A stretch of DNA of 64,000 nucleotides from Pseudoalteromonas byunsanensis (GCF_001854475.1 NZ_MNAN01000031.1:268105-332104); one strand, 5' to 3'; counted from the first letter of the stretch, positions 39,294-50,494 are shown. Program-made: numbers and translations. The notes: generated from the sequence alone by a model not told the origin.

Positions 39294-39864
39294 AACTGCC
39301 TTCGGTAAATTCTTTAATTAATTCATCAGTTTCATATAACGGTAGGCCCATGACCGCAAAGTAGCTACCCGACAGTCGCGTGACAAATTTACCACCTAAC
39401 CCTTGAATGCCATAACCCCCGGCTTTGTCCAAAGGCTCACCACTGCTCCAGTAAGCTTCAAGTTCTTGTTCACCTAGCGGTTTAAAAGTGACATCCGTAC
39501 ACACAACTTTACTGAGTGTACGAGTACTATCTGCAAGAGCAATGGCCGTATAAACTTGATGTGTACGACCAGACAAACGAGCCATTGTTGCCATAAAGTC
39601 TTGCTTGTTTTTGGGTTTACCTAGCGCAATATCATCAATAACAACAACCGTGTCACTGCCTAACACTGGTCTGTCTGTGTAACCCTTTAAGACCGCAGTT
39701 TGCGCTTTCAAACGTGCCAAGCGTTCCACATGGGCCAAAGGGGCTTCATTGTCTAATTGGCTTTCGTCAGCATCAACCGAAAATTGAATAAAATCATACC
39801 CCAGTTGGGTGAGTAATTGCTTTCGTCTTGGTGAGGCTGACGCCAAGTACAAACTTTGGGCCAT
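39286..39864 (-). CDS. Maf-type nucleotide pyrophosphatase (dTTP/UTP)
   Basis: House-cleaning NTP pyrophosphatase of the Maf family (YhdE group by position). The 192 residues begin LYLASASPRRKQLLTQLGYDF, the S-x-S-P-R-R phosphate-binding motif, and contain VLGSDTVVVIDD and GGYGIQGLGG. Substrate preference for dTTP/UTP is inferred from family and synteny with rng and mreD. It overlaps both neighbours by a few bases. Confidence 0.93.
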   Translation of the reverse strand: MAQSLYLASASPRRKQLLTQLGYDFIQFSVDADESQLDNEAPLAHVERLARLKAQTAVLKGYTDRPVLGSDTVVVIDDIALGKPKNKQDFMATMARLSGRTHQVYTAIALADSTRTLSKVVCTDVTFKPLGEQELEAYWSSGEPLDKAGGYGIQGLGGKFVTRLSGSYFAVMGLPLYETDELIKEFTEGSYE

Positions 39865-40343
39865 TAACGTATCCTAAATTGGCGACGGTATTTTCTAAGT
39901 AGTAAAAAGATCCACGGCCAACATAACATACCCGTTAGGGCTGGCCATAAATAGTGGAGACTGAAATACACGTCGAGTAAAAAGTGGTTTAACCAAAACA
40001 GCAGTAAGTGATACAAAGTTAGGAATAAGCCAACCAACATTGCCTGCTGCCAAATAGAAAAGTTACGTATTTTCTGGAAGTTGCTAACCGTTATGTAAAT
40101 ACATATAGAGTAAGTTAGCGAATTAACACCCAAAGGAGCGCCAATAGCCAAATCCATAAGTAGCCCAGCCACCCATGCCCAGCCAATATTGACACGATGG
40201 GGTACAGCTAACGACCAATACATTAACACCAGCAACACCCAATCAGGACGAAATGGTTCTGCTGATATTGGCAATGGCATAAGCGCCATAACCAAGGCAA
40301 GAAATACGGTAAACGCGATAAGAAAATAGTAGCGTTTAATCAT
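39864..40343 (-). CDS. mreD: Rod shape-determining protein MreD
   Basis: Membrane component of the elongasome, 159 residues with about five hydrophobic segments. The motif RPDWVLLVLMYWSLAVPHRVNIGWAWVAGLLMDLAIGAPLG is cut across typical MreD positions and is diagnostic. It overlaps mreC by eight bases and maf by one. Confidence 0.94.
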   Translation of the reverse strand: MIKRYYFLIAFTVFLALVMALMPLPISAEPFRPDWVLLVLMYWSLAVPHRVNIGWAWVAGLLMDLAIGAPLGVNSLTYSICIYITVSNFQKIRNFSIWQQAMLVGLFLTLYHLLLFWLNHFLLDVYFSLHYLWPALTGMLCWPWIFLLLRKYRRQFRIR

Positions 40344-41177
40344 GATCTAAATTCTCTTGTGACGTACGCCCCAAAATCAACAATAAGCGTATGCGGTCAA
40401 GCTGAGCGATTGGCTCTGCGTATACTTGTGCAAAGGGTAAACCTTCGTCACGGTTAAGCTCTGTGACGACAGCAACAGGATAGCCTTCGGGAAAAGTCCC
40501 ACCCAATCCAGATGTAACCAGCACATCCCCGATACGTACATCTAAACTATGAGGGACATGAGATAGCTTTAGTTTATTGATCTTCCCTATGCCTTCAACC
40601 ACAGTACGAACGTCATTGCGTAAAATGCGCACCGGTGTAGCATGGGTGATATCTGTCATAAGCAGTACACGAGATGTGGTTGTACCCACTTGCGTGAGTT
40701 GACCGACCAACCCCATTTCATCAATCACTGGCTGACTTTCGGTAACACCATCAATCGTACCTCTATTGACCACAACTTGATGGCTATATGGGTTGGAATG
40801 TACAGACAGGATCTGGGCAACTAGGCGGGTGTTTTTCTCTCTAGCAGAGGCACCAAGTAAAGCTCGCAGCTTTTGATTTTCCTTCTGTAAAAATTCGAAC
40901 TGTTGAAGCTTTTCACTTTGCAACAATTGTTTGCGCCTAAGCGCACTGTTTTCTTCACTTAGCTGTTCGCGTGTTTGTAGGCTTTTTGCGCCACTGTTAA
41001 AAGCTTCATAGGGCATACTTGCCAGATACAACAAAGGACTAACCAACGTATGTAGGCTAGTCCTAATAAGTGTTCCGCCTTGTGTAAAGCGATCACCAAC
41101 AATGAGTATAATGCTTAGCATCACTGCGACCGTCAGTCGCAGTTGCAAAGATACTGTTCGGCCAAATAACAGATTCA

Positions 41178-41178
<1 letters not shown>
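40336..41178 (-). CDS. mreC: Rod shape-determining protein MreC
   Basis: Bitopic elongasome protein that activates PBP2/RodA from the periplasm. Residues of about 10-30 form the membrane anchor, about 65-105 a coiled coil (QLSEENSALRRKQLLQ and onward), and about 115-270 the beta-domain with VVNRGTIDGVTESQPVI and VLVTSGLGGTFPEGYPV. It overlaps mreB by one base. Confidence 0.96.
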
Positions 41179-42248
<1,070 letters not shown>

Positions 42249-42256
42249 TTAAATCA

Positions 42257-42275
42257 AGTGGTGCTCAGCACCACT
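42257..42275 (-). terminator. Hairpin between the SUMF1-type gene and mreB
   Basis: Perfect nine-base arms AGTGGTGCT and AGCACCACT around one C. The T-run is poor, so it may be a weak terminator or a processing/stability hairpin. Confidence 0.45.
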
Positions 42276-42290
42276 CATCGTTATATTGTT

Positions 42291-44333
42291 TTATCGCTCT
42301 CGAACCAGTCGAAAGCCAATGTAATTTGCTCTAAAATCTGTTGCTAACTCTAGACGGGTCGAGACACGAGCCAGACTTGGTGCAAAATTCCAAGCTCCAC
42401 CACGTACCGTCACACCACTTTGTGAAGCACGCTTTTGTGTCCACTCCCAGACGTTACCAACAGTGTCATATAAACCGTAATGATTAGGCGAAAATTCACC
42501 TACAGGCGCGGCACTTTTATTGGACCATTCACTTCCACACCAACCACAGTTTGCTAGACTTTTTCCAATTTCATTTCCCCATGGGTATTCTGAAGTTGTG
42601 CCTGCTCTTGCGGCATACTCCCACTCCACCTCATTAGGCAATCGATATTGTTGTCCGTGCTCACCTGATAACCAATTAGCATAGGCTTTTGCATCATCAT
42701 ACGATACACACACAACAGGAAAGTTCTCTGCTTGCTGATAGCCTGGAGTTTGCCAGTTGTAGTCTAACTCCCAAACAGGCTCTCCATCTTTGTAGTATGC
42801 ACAGCCTCGGCTTTTTTCTGCAGCGGTCTGGTAACCGGTACTTTCAACAAAGGCTCGAAACTCACCTATAGTCACTTCTTTGCTTTGCATACCATAAGAA
42901 CTACTGAGTACTTTTTCAATCACGGGCCGTTCATTTGCCAAACCATTACCAACAAGATCACCCATTTTAAACGACCCAGCAGGTACAATTACAACTTCAT
43001 TAACTGGCGTTTGCGAGATCATGTTTGGCGGTGTTTGACTATTTACTTGCTCGCTTTCTGGTGTCGGTACAGCAATCGACTCAGGCTTTTTTACCAATTT
43101 AGCGTTAATCGTTCTCGCTTTACGAACCGTCACTTTCTTTTTGAATGGCTTGTAACCCAGTTTACGGATCTCGATATCATACGTGCCCGCAGGAAGCTTT
43201 ACTGAGAGTTTGGTCGAGCCATAACTCACACCATTGATAAAAACTTCATCATCATACACATTAGAACGCAATGTTAACTGAACCATGAGTTCTTTCTTGG
43301 GCTTTGGTATTGCTTGCGTTGTATCAGAAGAGCTAGTGACCTCAATCACCGGTTGGGTACTTAAACGAGATACTTGAATATTACTTGAAGTAGTTTGTGG
43401 GTCTGAAAAATTCAGTTGGCTATCAGTATATACAGGTGGATAGTTTGCCTGATAACTCCCGACTGCGCCAGCTAAGGGCGTTCCATATTCTGCACAGAAG
43501 CGATTGTCTACGCTCAGCAAGCTACACAATCTACTATTATTAACATCGCCGCGCATGGTTACACTGAGGTTCACACTGTAGTTGCCCTGACCACTGAATG
43601 CACTGCTGACTACATGACTATTAATCACTTGAACCTGTGCTCCGGCCAAGTTACGTTTTGGCTCAACAAGACGATGCTCTGTTAAATTAGCAAACAACTG
43701 GTCAACGAAACGTTTGGTTGCTTTTTGCAAGGCCATCTGCTGACCTCGTTGTTCACAAGCCGCTAGCGTTTCAGTGCGTTTACAGTTAATGGTGTGATCA
43801 ACTTCTAATGTGCCTTCTCGGGTAAATTCATTTCTCAGACGCTCAACCCTTGCAGTGCTGAGTTGATCTTTTAAATTCTCTAACGTGTTAACTAGGGTGT
43901 GCTTGGTCACTCGGATCTGTTCGATATCTTTACGATGTGAAGCTATGGCCGCTAGCTGCAACGTAATATCGTCTTTGTTCTTTTTATGTTCCATGACCGA
44001 GTTTTTATAACGCGTTTGCGCATCCGAAATATCAATACCAGGGTCATCAATTAAACGGCGATATAAATCATTCATCGCGTCTAAGGCTTGATTCTTTTCT
44101 TTGTCTAAATCGGATGAACGCGCTCTAAGCATATCTAGTTGAGCTTGTAAGCGCGTTTCTTCGCTGAGGTGCTTATCTAATATCTGCGTGTAGTTATCTA
44201 ACTCAGCTTGTTTCACCGAAAGTTCTGATTCAATGGCATTCACTGTTGCAGTGTCTTGTGCCCAAGCGTCGTGTGTCACACTAGCAGCCATCAACGTGGC
44301 AGAGACTAAAAAAGATAAAGAAGCTATTCGCAT
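42291..44333 (-). CDS. Exported PEGA/SUMF1 (formylglycine-generating-enzyme-like) protein
   Basis: Protein of 680 residues with a signal peptide (cleavage near AWA), a long coiled coil (about 35-160), a PEGA-type beta domain (about 345-415, NVYDDEVFINGVSYGSTKLSVKLPAG and GYKPFKKKV) and a C-terminal SUMF1/FGE fold (about 440-680, VPAGSFKMGD, RLPNEVEWEYAARAG, VGNVWEWT, RGGAWNF). The cysteine pair that binds copper in true formylglycine-generating enzymes is absent from the RGGAWNF segment, so sulfatase activation is unlikely. Family members of this kind are often envelope or regulatory proteins. Role unknown; it sits just upstream of mreB on the same strand. Confidence 0.85.
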   Translation of the reverse strand: MRIASLSFLVSATLMAASVTHDAWAQDTATVNAIESELSVKQAELDNYTQILDKHLSEETRLQAQLDMLRARSSDLDKEKNQALDAMNDLYRRLIDDPGIDISDAQTRYKNSVMEHKKNKDDITLQLAAIASHRKDIEQIRVTKHTLVNTLENLKDQLSTARVERLRNEFTREGTLEVDHTINCKRTETLAACEQRGQQMALQKATKRFVDQLFANLTEHRLVEPKRNLAGAQVQVINSHVVSSAFSGQGNYSVNLSVTMRGDVNNSRLCSLLSVDNRFCAEYGTPLAGAVGSYQANYPPVYTDSQLNFSDPQTTSSNIQVSRLSTQPVIEVTSSSDTTQAIPKPKKELMVQLTLRSNVYDDEVFINGVSYGSTKLSVKLPAGTYDIEIRKLGYKPFKKKVTVRKARTINAKLVKKPESIAVPTPESEQVNSQTPPNMISQTPVNEVVIVPAGSFKMGDLVGNGLANERPVIEKVLSSSYGMQSKEVTIGEFRAFVESTGYQTAAEKSRGCAYYKDGEPVWELDYNWQTPGYQQAENFPVVCVSYDDAKAYANWLSGEHGQQYRLPNEVEWEYAARAGTTSEYPWGNEIGKSLANCGWCGSEWSNKSAAPVGEFSPNHYGLYDTVGNVWEWTQKRASQSGVTVRGGAWNFAPSLARVSTRLELATDFRANYIGFRLVRER

Positions 44334-44548
44334 ATATTCCATTCCCAAAAACGCGGCAATTATTTGGTCTTTGTTGTTTTTTATAGTTAGTTCTTAATGC
44401 TATGTACTTACAAAGCAAAACACAAGCTTTGCGCCATTAATATCTGAGTTTACAACTATTAACCATAGCCTTGCCAGTAATCTGGCCATATTTTCGTGCT
44501 TAGCTGTTAGAATTACCGTAAGATATTTTTGATAAATCATCCATTAGT

Positions 44549-45463
44549 ATGAGTTGTATGTCATTTTATTTTCCAGAATCCCCAATACAGGTAATCAATC
44601 ACCCGCTATTTGATGAAAAGCAAATAACATTACAGGTAAAAAGAGATGATTTATTACATCCACACATTTGTGGCAATAAATGGCGAAAATTAAAATACAA
44701 CCTAATTGCCATGCAACAACAGAAGAAAACTGCATTTCTAACATTTTCGGGGCCATTTTCTAATCACCTTTACGCGGCTAGCATGGCCTGTAAACTTTTT
44801 AAGATTGAAGGTCATGCGGTAGTTAGAGGGCCACTGTTAGATGAAAACAATCCCACAATACGCATGGCTCGCGCGTGCGGCCTACACCTGCATACTGTAG
44901 ATAGAACAACGTATAGAATGCGCAATCAGCCAGATTATTTGGCAGGTTTACAGCAAAAATTTCCTCACTGTCATATTATCCCAGAAGGTGGTAGTAATTT
45001 GGCAGCCATACAGGGCGTCCAAGAACTCGCCCACAGTCTGGTGCAAAGCGATTATGTACTGTGTGCTACAGGTAGCGGCGGTACCTTGGCCGGATTGATA
45101 GCTGGATGTGATAAATACACGAAGGTCATAGGCGTTGCCGTATTAAAGCAAGCGCAGTATCTTGAGCAAGAGATCATTGAGCTTGTACCTGAGGCTAAAC
45201 AAGCTAACAACTGGCAGCTTTTATACGACTACCACGGCGGAGGCTACGGAAAATTCTCCCCCGAACTGTGGCAATTTTGCAAAATGATGAAAAAGACACA
45301 TCAGTTACCCTTAGAGCCAATTTACACAGGAAAACTGTTTTTTGCTTTATGGCAACTTATTGAGCAGGATTTTTTCCCTACAGGAAGTCGAGTAACAGCT
45401 ATCCATACGGGAGGGCTACAAGGCCTTGATGGTTTACGTTACAGACAGTTAATATTTGACTAA
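44549..45463 (+). CDS. PLP-dependent D-cysteine desulfhydrase / ACC deaminase family protein
   Basis: Fold-type II PLP enzyme of 304 residues. The PLP lysine is Lys44 in CGNKWRKLKYN, followed by the SGPFSNH loop and the phosphate-binding glycine loop CATGSGGTLAGLIAG. The family includes 1-aminocyclopropane-1-carboxylate deaminase and D-cysteine desulfhydrase; in marine gammaproteobacteria most copies are thought to act on D-cysteine or related D-amino acids, but residues here do not settle it. No Shine-Dalgarno is evident for this ATG or the one three codons later. Its 3' end overlaps that of csrD by 15 bases. Confidence 0.87.
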   Translation: MSCMSFYFPESPIQVINHPLFDEKQITLQVKRDDLLHPHICGNKWRKLKYNLIAMQQQKKTAFLTFSGPFSNHLYAASMACKLFKIEGHAVVRGPLLDENNPTIRMARACGLHLHTVDRTTYRMRNQPDYLAGLQQKFPHCHIIPEGGSNLAAIQGVQELAHSLVQSDYVLCATGSGGTLAGLIAGCDKYTKVIGVAVLKQAQYLEQEIIELVPEAKQANNWQLLYDYHGGGYGKFSPELWQFCKMMKKTHQLPLEPIYTGKLFFALWQLIEQDFFPTGSRVTAIHTGGLQGLDGLRYRQLIFD

Positions 45464-47068
45464 TTCGAGCTGTTGTAACAGCTCTGCAAAGTAATAACCT
45501 TGTGCACCATGCACACCAAGTGACTTCAAGCACTCCAGCTCAGCTTGAGTCTCTACACCTACCGCATAAACAGCAATGTTTAGCCTTTTTGCTTGATAAA
45601 TGATTTGTTTAATTATTTTTTGCTGCTGAGGGTTTTGCTGTACTTGATGAACAAGTTCAAACCCTAGCTTTACCGCCTCTATTAAGTGATTTTCACGGAT
45701 CGTATTCACCATAAGGGGAGTTGTGACATGATCGATGATGATCCCAGCACTTACCCCTGTGAAGAATAACTGCTGCGCACTAATTTGTTGATTGTACTTG
45801 TAGTAATCATCCGCAGGGATTTCAAGTAGTAACTTATTAAGTCTCGTTGCCTGACGCATTTTCGTGACCAACCAATTAATAAACTCCACGTCAAGCCAAT
45901 TAGCAATATGAATATTAATACTTACATTCGGTTTATTGGCTTCCTTAGTAAGTAAAGTGATCGTTTGTTCAATAATAGCTTTATCCAATGCTTCTAAGTT
46001 TTCTTTTGCATGTAACTGCGGTATGAATTGTTTCGCGGCAATTAAACCAAGTTGCGCGTGACGCACTCTGAGTAACACCTCATTTTGGATAATATCCTGC
46101 TGCTTAAAGCCAAATAGAGGTTGAAAGAAAAGTACAAACTGGCCGTTGGAAATACAGCTAATAAAGTCTTCTTCGCTACTTTCTAGCGTAGATGCGTGAC
46201 TCTCTTCTAAGGGCATCATATGAACATGTTGCCAAACATTATTATTGGCAATTTCCAGGGCAGCTCTTGCCAACTGATAAACATCAGCTTGGTCCGCTTC
46301 ACGCTGGTAGAAACATCCTCCTACTTTTACCTGTTTGCGCGATAAATCAGAACGCAAAGCTCGTAACACACGGAACATAATTTCGTGTAGCTTTTTACCT
46401 GTTTCAATCACATCCCCCCAAGCGACTCTGTCCAGCGTTACCGCCAATGCGCCCGAATTTAAATACTTAACCGAACAGCTCAAAGAACTGGGTAACCTTT
46501 TATGAATAGCAACAGAAAAGTGGTTTTTAACATCCAGTGTCTCATCAAGGGTGATAGACCAACGGATCAGAAGAAACACACTGAATAAACTCTGATCTGC
46601 AACTCTGGGGTCGACTGCGGACAACGCGCTATTTGCTCGTATTTCCATGCTATCATTCGTTGCTAAAAAGCGTTTTGGCCTTACCTGATATACCTGCCAC
46701 CAGCGATAGAAAAACACTAACAAACCGATAAATAAAATATTAAAGAAGGTAATGATATACGCATGCTTTTGATAGGGCTGTTGATGAAACAGTGTGAGTG
46801 ACACCCCGCCCGCGCTAAATTCACTAGCGCCTAGGGGGGCTTGACTGCCTTTCGGTACATATTCAAGCCCGTAACGATGAGCTATATCAGTAATACTATC
46901 GGCCGTTTGTAACTCTATTGGTAACAACGCAACGCGTTCAACAACGGTTTGTGCTCTTTGATGTATTTTTAGGTGTAATAAATGAAGTAGTAGCGCATTG
47001 AGCACCACCAAAATGAGCCCCCCGGCTAAGATTGAGTACCAAAGTTTCCTCTTCGCTTTTAGCTTCAT
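45449..47068 (-). CDS. csrD: CsrD/MshH-type regulator with degenerate GGDEF-EAL domains
   Basis: Membrane protein of 539 residues: two helices (about 10-33 and 102-124) flank a short periplasmic loop, then a region with no GGDEF motif, then an EAL-like domain (about 290-535). The EAL residues are altered: EVLLR is kept, but the expected DDFGTG appears as DHVTT and ELTE as EIPAD, so c-di-GMP hydrolysis is improbable. This matches CsrD, which targets CsrB/CsrC small RNAs for RNase E, and csrD lies near mreB in many relatives. Start at ATG 47068; the upstream open frame is ignored. Confidence 0.85.
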   Translation of the reverse strand: MKLKAKRKLWYSILAGGLILVVLNALLLHLLHLKIHQRAQTVVERVALLPIELQTADSITDIAHRYGLEYVPKGSQAPLGASEFSAGGVSLTLFHQQPYQKHAYIITFFNILFIGLLVFFYRWWQVYQVRPKRFLATNDSMEIRANSALSAVDPRVADQSLFSVFLLIRWSITLDETLDVKNHFSVAIHKRLPSSLSCSVKYLNSGALAVTLDRVAWGDVIETGKKLHEIMFRVLRALRSDLSRKQVKVGGCFYQREADQADVYQLARAALEIANNNVWQHVHMMPLEESHASTLESSEEDFISCISNGQFVLFFQPLFGFKQQDIIQNEVLLRVRHAQLGLIAAKQFIPQLHAKENLEALDKAIIEQTITLLTKEANKPNVSINIHIANWLDVEFINWLVTKMRQATRLNKLLLEIPADDYYKYNQQISAQQLFFTGVSAGIIIDHVTTPLMVNTIRENHLIEAVKLGFELVHQVQQNPQQQKIIKQIIYQAKRLNIAVYAVGVETQAELECLKSLGVHGAQGYYFAELLQQLELVKY

Positions 47069-47258
47069 TAATGCCACTCTTTTGCCTTCAACACCCTCTT
47101 CACCTAGATTAAGTGTTGTATACAAGGTGCTAAAACTCAAGTACCAGCACCTACCATTACACACTTTTAGTGTTGTGCCCTCAGAACCCGCTCATTATCG
47201 CGATAAACTGCTTAATATAATATGGAGTTGACGCATTTATAAATGTCGCTATAAGCTG

Positions 47259-47293
47259 AAAAAGGCAAGTTGTGCATATCACACAACTTGCCT
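47259..47293 (-). terminator. Strong terminator ending the NRPS gene cluster
   Basis: AGGCAAGTTGTG and CACAACTTGCCT form twelve pairs around a seven-base loop, with five T next to the stem on the minus strand. It begins ten bases after the permease stop codon. Confidence 0.92.
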
Positions 47294-47302
47294 CCATCAC
47301 GC

Positions 47303-49723
47303 TTACTCACAGCGTAGTGCTTCTGCCGGCTGCATAAAGACTGCTTTTCTGGAAGGTATAATGACAGCAACCAAGACTACTAATACTAAGCTCAGTAGTA
47401 CCATCACGAAAATACTAACATATGCAAAGGTCGTTAATGCCAACACACTTGATACCGCGGCTAACATCAAACTAGATAGACCTCCACCAATGAGCAACCC
47501 CGTCAACAACAGTTTACTGCTTTGCTTAACAAACAACATGATGATGTTTTTATCTGTTGCCCCCAGCGCCCTTCTGACCCCAACTTCCTGAGCTCGCTTT
47601 TCTACAGAGAATGCTGTTAATCCATAGATACCTGTCATTGCCAACATCAATGCAAATAGGCCACTCATAATCACTGTGTCTCTGAATGTAGCAACCATTT
47701 TTGCTGTTGCCGATGTTTCCATTTCCCAGTCCTCAATGGCGACTATATTTAGCTGACTATCATTACTGTTGAGAATCCGGAAGAATCGATCTTCTGCAGC
47801 AGCTGCATCAACCGCGCGTTTAAAGAATATCGTGCCACGCGCTTTCGGAAATTGGTAACCTGCCAAGTACAACTCATCGTACAGAGCCGGTTTTTCAAGA
47901 GGATTGTTGGTTATATCGCTTACAACCCCTACAACGGTTACCGTGGCGAATTCATCATCAAGTGTCACTTGTAATTGCTTACCAAGTGGAGAGTCACTTC
48001 CCCATAAACGATTGGCCATCGACTGGCTGACCATGGCAGTTTTCGCACCATCTTTTCTATCTCTAGTATCAAGACGACGACCTGCTAACAACTTAGGGCC
48101 CATAAACTCGGTGCTGCCTATCACGGTATACACAGTGGCTTTAGGTTTATCCGCGTCCGTTTTGTAATCAATGCCAGATAGCGCAACTGGTTGACGTTTG
48201 AAGCTAAATCGAATTCCCGCATCAGAGAAAGCCGCATCTTCACTTAGCTGACGCTGCATACGCTCAAAAAACAATGCACGCTGTTCATCAGTTGGGTAAT
48301 TGTGTAAAGGCAACTCGGCGATTGCGAAATATAACTTATCGTAATCATAACCGAGCTCTAGATCGGTAGCTTTGTTCACTTTGAAGGAAATGACTGTACC
48401 CAGCACCATGATCAACGTAATGGTTGCTATTTGCGTAACCAACAAAAAGCGAGATAAGCGACCGATACTGATACTCTGTGCACCGCGCGTACCATCCCTG
48501 AGCACCATATTAAAATCTTGCCTTGCAGCTTTATAAGCCGGTAAAAAGCTCGCCACAAAAATGGTAAACAGAGCAAACACTACTGCGGCTATAAACACGG
48601 TGGTATCTAACTCCCAACGATACCAAAATGGTAATTCGTTCCCCATAAGTGTATGGAAATAACTATCGATAAAGTTTAATAACCAAGCCACTAACACAAC
48701 CGCTAAGGTAGTACCTGCTAACGTGATCAATACACCTTCCCACATAAGTTGCGCTACTAGGCGCCAGTGAGGGGCTCCGATAGCTGTGCGAATAGCTGAT
48801 TCTTTACTGCGCTGAATCGCCCTTGCAAACAGTAAATTCCCTATATTAATTGCAGCAAGAAGTAATATAAAAAATGCGACAACATTGAGTACCAACACCG
48901 TCAAGCGCATTGGATTGTCTATATCAAACCTCTGATATAAATCCATATCAGCTCGGATCAGCTCAAGCCCTTTAGGCAGTTTTTCAGCGCGAGAATAAAA
49001 CGCTTGCGATGTTATGCTAAAAAATTGTGCTTGTGCTTGTTCTACACTGACTCCCGGTTTGAGTCGACCAAAGAACTCTACTTTTTCTCTATCCAGGATA
49101 ACTGGGTTGAGCGTTTGTGCTGACATAGGTAACCACAATTGGTGTGATATCGGAAAACGATAGCCTTGAGGCATCACCCCCACCACCTCGGTGGTTTCAC
49201 CACTGACATAAAATGTTTTACCAATCACTTCAGGGTCGCCCCCAAACTGCCCTTGCCAAATAGCATAACTAATTACCGCAACAGGGGCGCTACCGCGTTG
49301 GCTATCTGACTCTTCTAAGGTACGGCCAAGTAGTGGTTGTGTGCGTGAAACCTTAAAAACATCAGGTGTTGTCGAGGCAGCTTCAACGATCAGTTGGTTA
49401 TTGCCAAGTGACACCGATACGGTTTTGTTTTGCCATAAACCATGCTCGGAAAATACCGTTGCATGCTCTCTTATGCGAGCCGCTTCGTATGCTTCCAAAT
49501 ATCGACTTTCACCAAATTTTTCGCTATGCCACAGTAAAGACGCGCGGTACAACGTCCCCTGATCTTCTATTGGCAACGGCTTAGAAGTAAACGTATATAA
49601 GAATGCAAACGTAAATAAGCTAACCGCTAAGCCGCCACACAATACAATGATCGTCAACGCAGTAAATTTAGGGGTTTTCTTTAATAGACGCAGTGCATAT
49701 AAGAGATCCCTGATCACATACAT
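47303..49723 (-). CDS. ABC transporter permease with duplicated MacB/FtsX halves
   Basis: Permease of 806 residues with two homologous halves, each a periplasmic MacB-type domain plus FtsX helices. Helices are seen near 20-45, then about 275-300, 325-350 and 375-400 (end of the first half), near 425-445, and three near the C-terminus (about 680-790) with EVGVRRALGATDKNIIMLFVKQS, the FtsX signature; the matching segment of the first half is KESAIRTAIGAPHWRLVAQLM. One chain therefore carries the equivalent of two MacB permeases. It has no ATPase domain of its own and overlaps the ATPase gene by ten bases. Probably mechanotransmission-type export of the NRPS product or a self-protection pump. 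Confidence 0.88.
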   Translation of the reverse strand: MYVIRDLLYALRLLKKTPKFTALTIIVLCGGLAVSLFTFAFLYTFTSKPLPIEDQGTLYRASLLWHSEKFGESRYLEAYEAARIREHATVFSEHGLWQNKTVSVSLGNNQLIVEAASTTPDVFKVSRTQPLLGRTLEESDSQRGSAPVAVISYAIWQGQFGGDPEVIGKTFYVSGETTEVVGVMPQGYRFPISHQLWLPMSAQTLNPVILDREKVEFFGRLKPGVSVEQAQAQFFSITSQAFYSRAEKLPKGLELIRADMDLYQRFDIDNPMRLTVLVLNVVAFFILLLAAINIGNLLFARAIQRSKESAIRTAIGAPHWRLVAQLMWEGVLITLAGTTLAVVLVAWLLNFIDSYFHTLMGNELPFWYRWELDTTVFIAAVVFALFTIFVASFLPAYKAARQDFNMVLRDGTRGAQSISIGRLSRFLLVTQIATITLIMVLGTVISFKVNKATDLELGYDYDKLYFAIAELPLHNYPTDEQRALFFERMQRQLSEDAAFSDAGIRFSFKRQPVALSGIDYKTDADKPKATVYTVIGSTEFMGPKLLAGRRLDTRDRKDGAKTAMVSQSMANRLWGSDSPLGKQLQVTLDDEFATVTVVGVVSDITNNPLEKPALYDELYLAGYQFPKARGTIFFKRAVDAAAAEDRFFRILNSNDSQLNIVAIEDWEMETSATAKMVATFRDTVIMSGLFALMLAMTGIYGLTAFSVEKRAQEVGVRRALGATDKNIIMLFVKQSSKLLLTGLLIGGGLSSLMLAAVSSVLALTTFAYVSIFVMVLLSLVLVVLVAVIIPSRKAVFMQPAEALRCE

Positions 49724-50457
49724 ACTTCTGCTCCTTCTGAGTGTTTCTTATCAGCATCTTTGTCACAAGGTACATCCGTTGGTAGTCGAATTTGGCCATC
49801 TAAAATTTCAACATTACGACTCACATTGTCCAATGAACGAGGGTCATGGGTTACCATACAAATGGTGCTACCTTCTTGGTGCAATTGGTGCAAAATCTCC
49901 ATTACAGCCGTCGCGTTTGTTGAATCCAGGTTACCTGTTGGTTCATCAGCCAAAATCAAAGAAGGCTTGTTAACCAACGCACGTGCTATTGCCACCCTCT
50001 GCTGCTGTCCGCCTGATAGCTGCGATGGGAAGTGGTTAAGTCGGTGCTCCATATTGACCTTTTTGAGTACCTCAGTGGCCATGCGTTTAGCTTGTGCGTG
50101 AGACACCTCTTTTTGATAGCTCAGTGGTAACATCACATTCTCTTCCACTGTTAAATCACTGATAAGGTTAAACGACTGGAAAATAAAGCCAATCTCTTGG
50201 TTTCTTACGCCTGCTCGCTGATCTCTATCCAAGTGAGTAACATCAATCCCACAGATTTTAAATGTTCCCGAAGATACCTCATCAAGTAAGCCCAAAATTG
50301 AGAGTAATGTTGACTTACCACTGCCAGAAGGGCCTGTAAAAGAAACAAATTCCCCCTCGTTAATTGTCAAACTAATGTCTGTTAAAGCATGTGTTTCTAC
50401 ATCATCAGTACGAAATGATTTATAAATATTGTTTAGCTCGATCACTGCCTTGGTCAT
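49714..50457 (-). CDS. ABC transporter ATP-binding protein (MacB/LolD type)
   Basis: ATPase of 247 residues with Walker A GPSGSGKST, Q-loop in IGFIFQSFNLI, signature LSGGQQQRVAIARALV and Walker B LILADEPTGNLDS, the last being typical of the MacB/LolD/FtsE group. It lies between adaptor and permease genes and must energise the duplicated permease. The C-terminal end is extended by a short Cys/Met-containing tail that overlaps the permease start. Confidence 0.93.
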   Translation of the reverse strand: MTKAVIELNNIYKSFRTDDVETHALTDISLTINEGEFVSFTGPSGSGKSTLLSILGLLDEVSSGTFKICGIDVTHLDRDQRAGVRNQEIGFIFQSFNLISDLTVEENVMLPLSYQKEVSHAQAKRMATEVLKKVNMEHRLNHFPSQLSGGQQQRVAIARALVNKPSLILADEPTGNLDSTNATAVMEILHQLHQEGSTICMVTHDPRSLDNVSRNVEILDGQIRLPTDVPCDKDADKKHSEGAEVCM

Positions 50458-50494
50458 AACAACTCCTAATATATTTTAAAAAATGCAAAATTAA

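Noticed and set aside
45449..47068. An active c-di-GMP phosphodiesterase
   Set aside because: Metal-binding and catalytic EAL residues are replaced (DHVTT, EIPAD), matching the CsrD/MshH type.
47303..50457. Reading the ABC genes as the LolCDE lipoprotein exporter
   Set aside because: The permease is a single duplicated chain, an HlyD-type adaptor precedes it, and it lies in the NRPS cluster; a MacAB-like exporter fits better.
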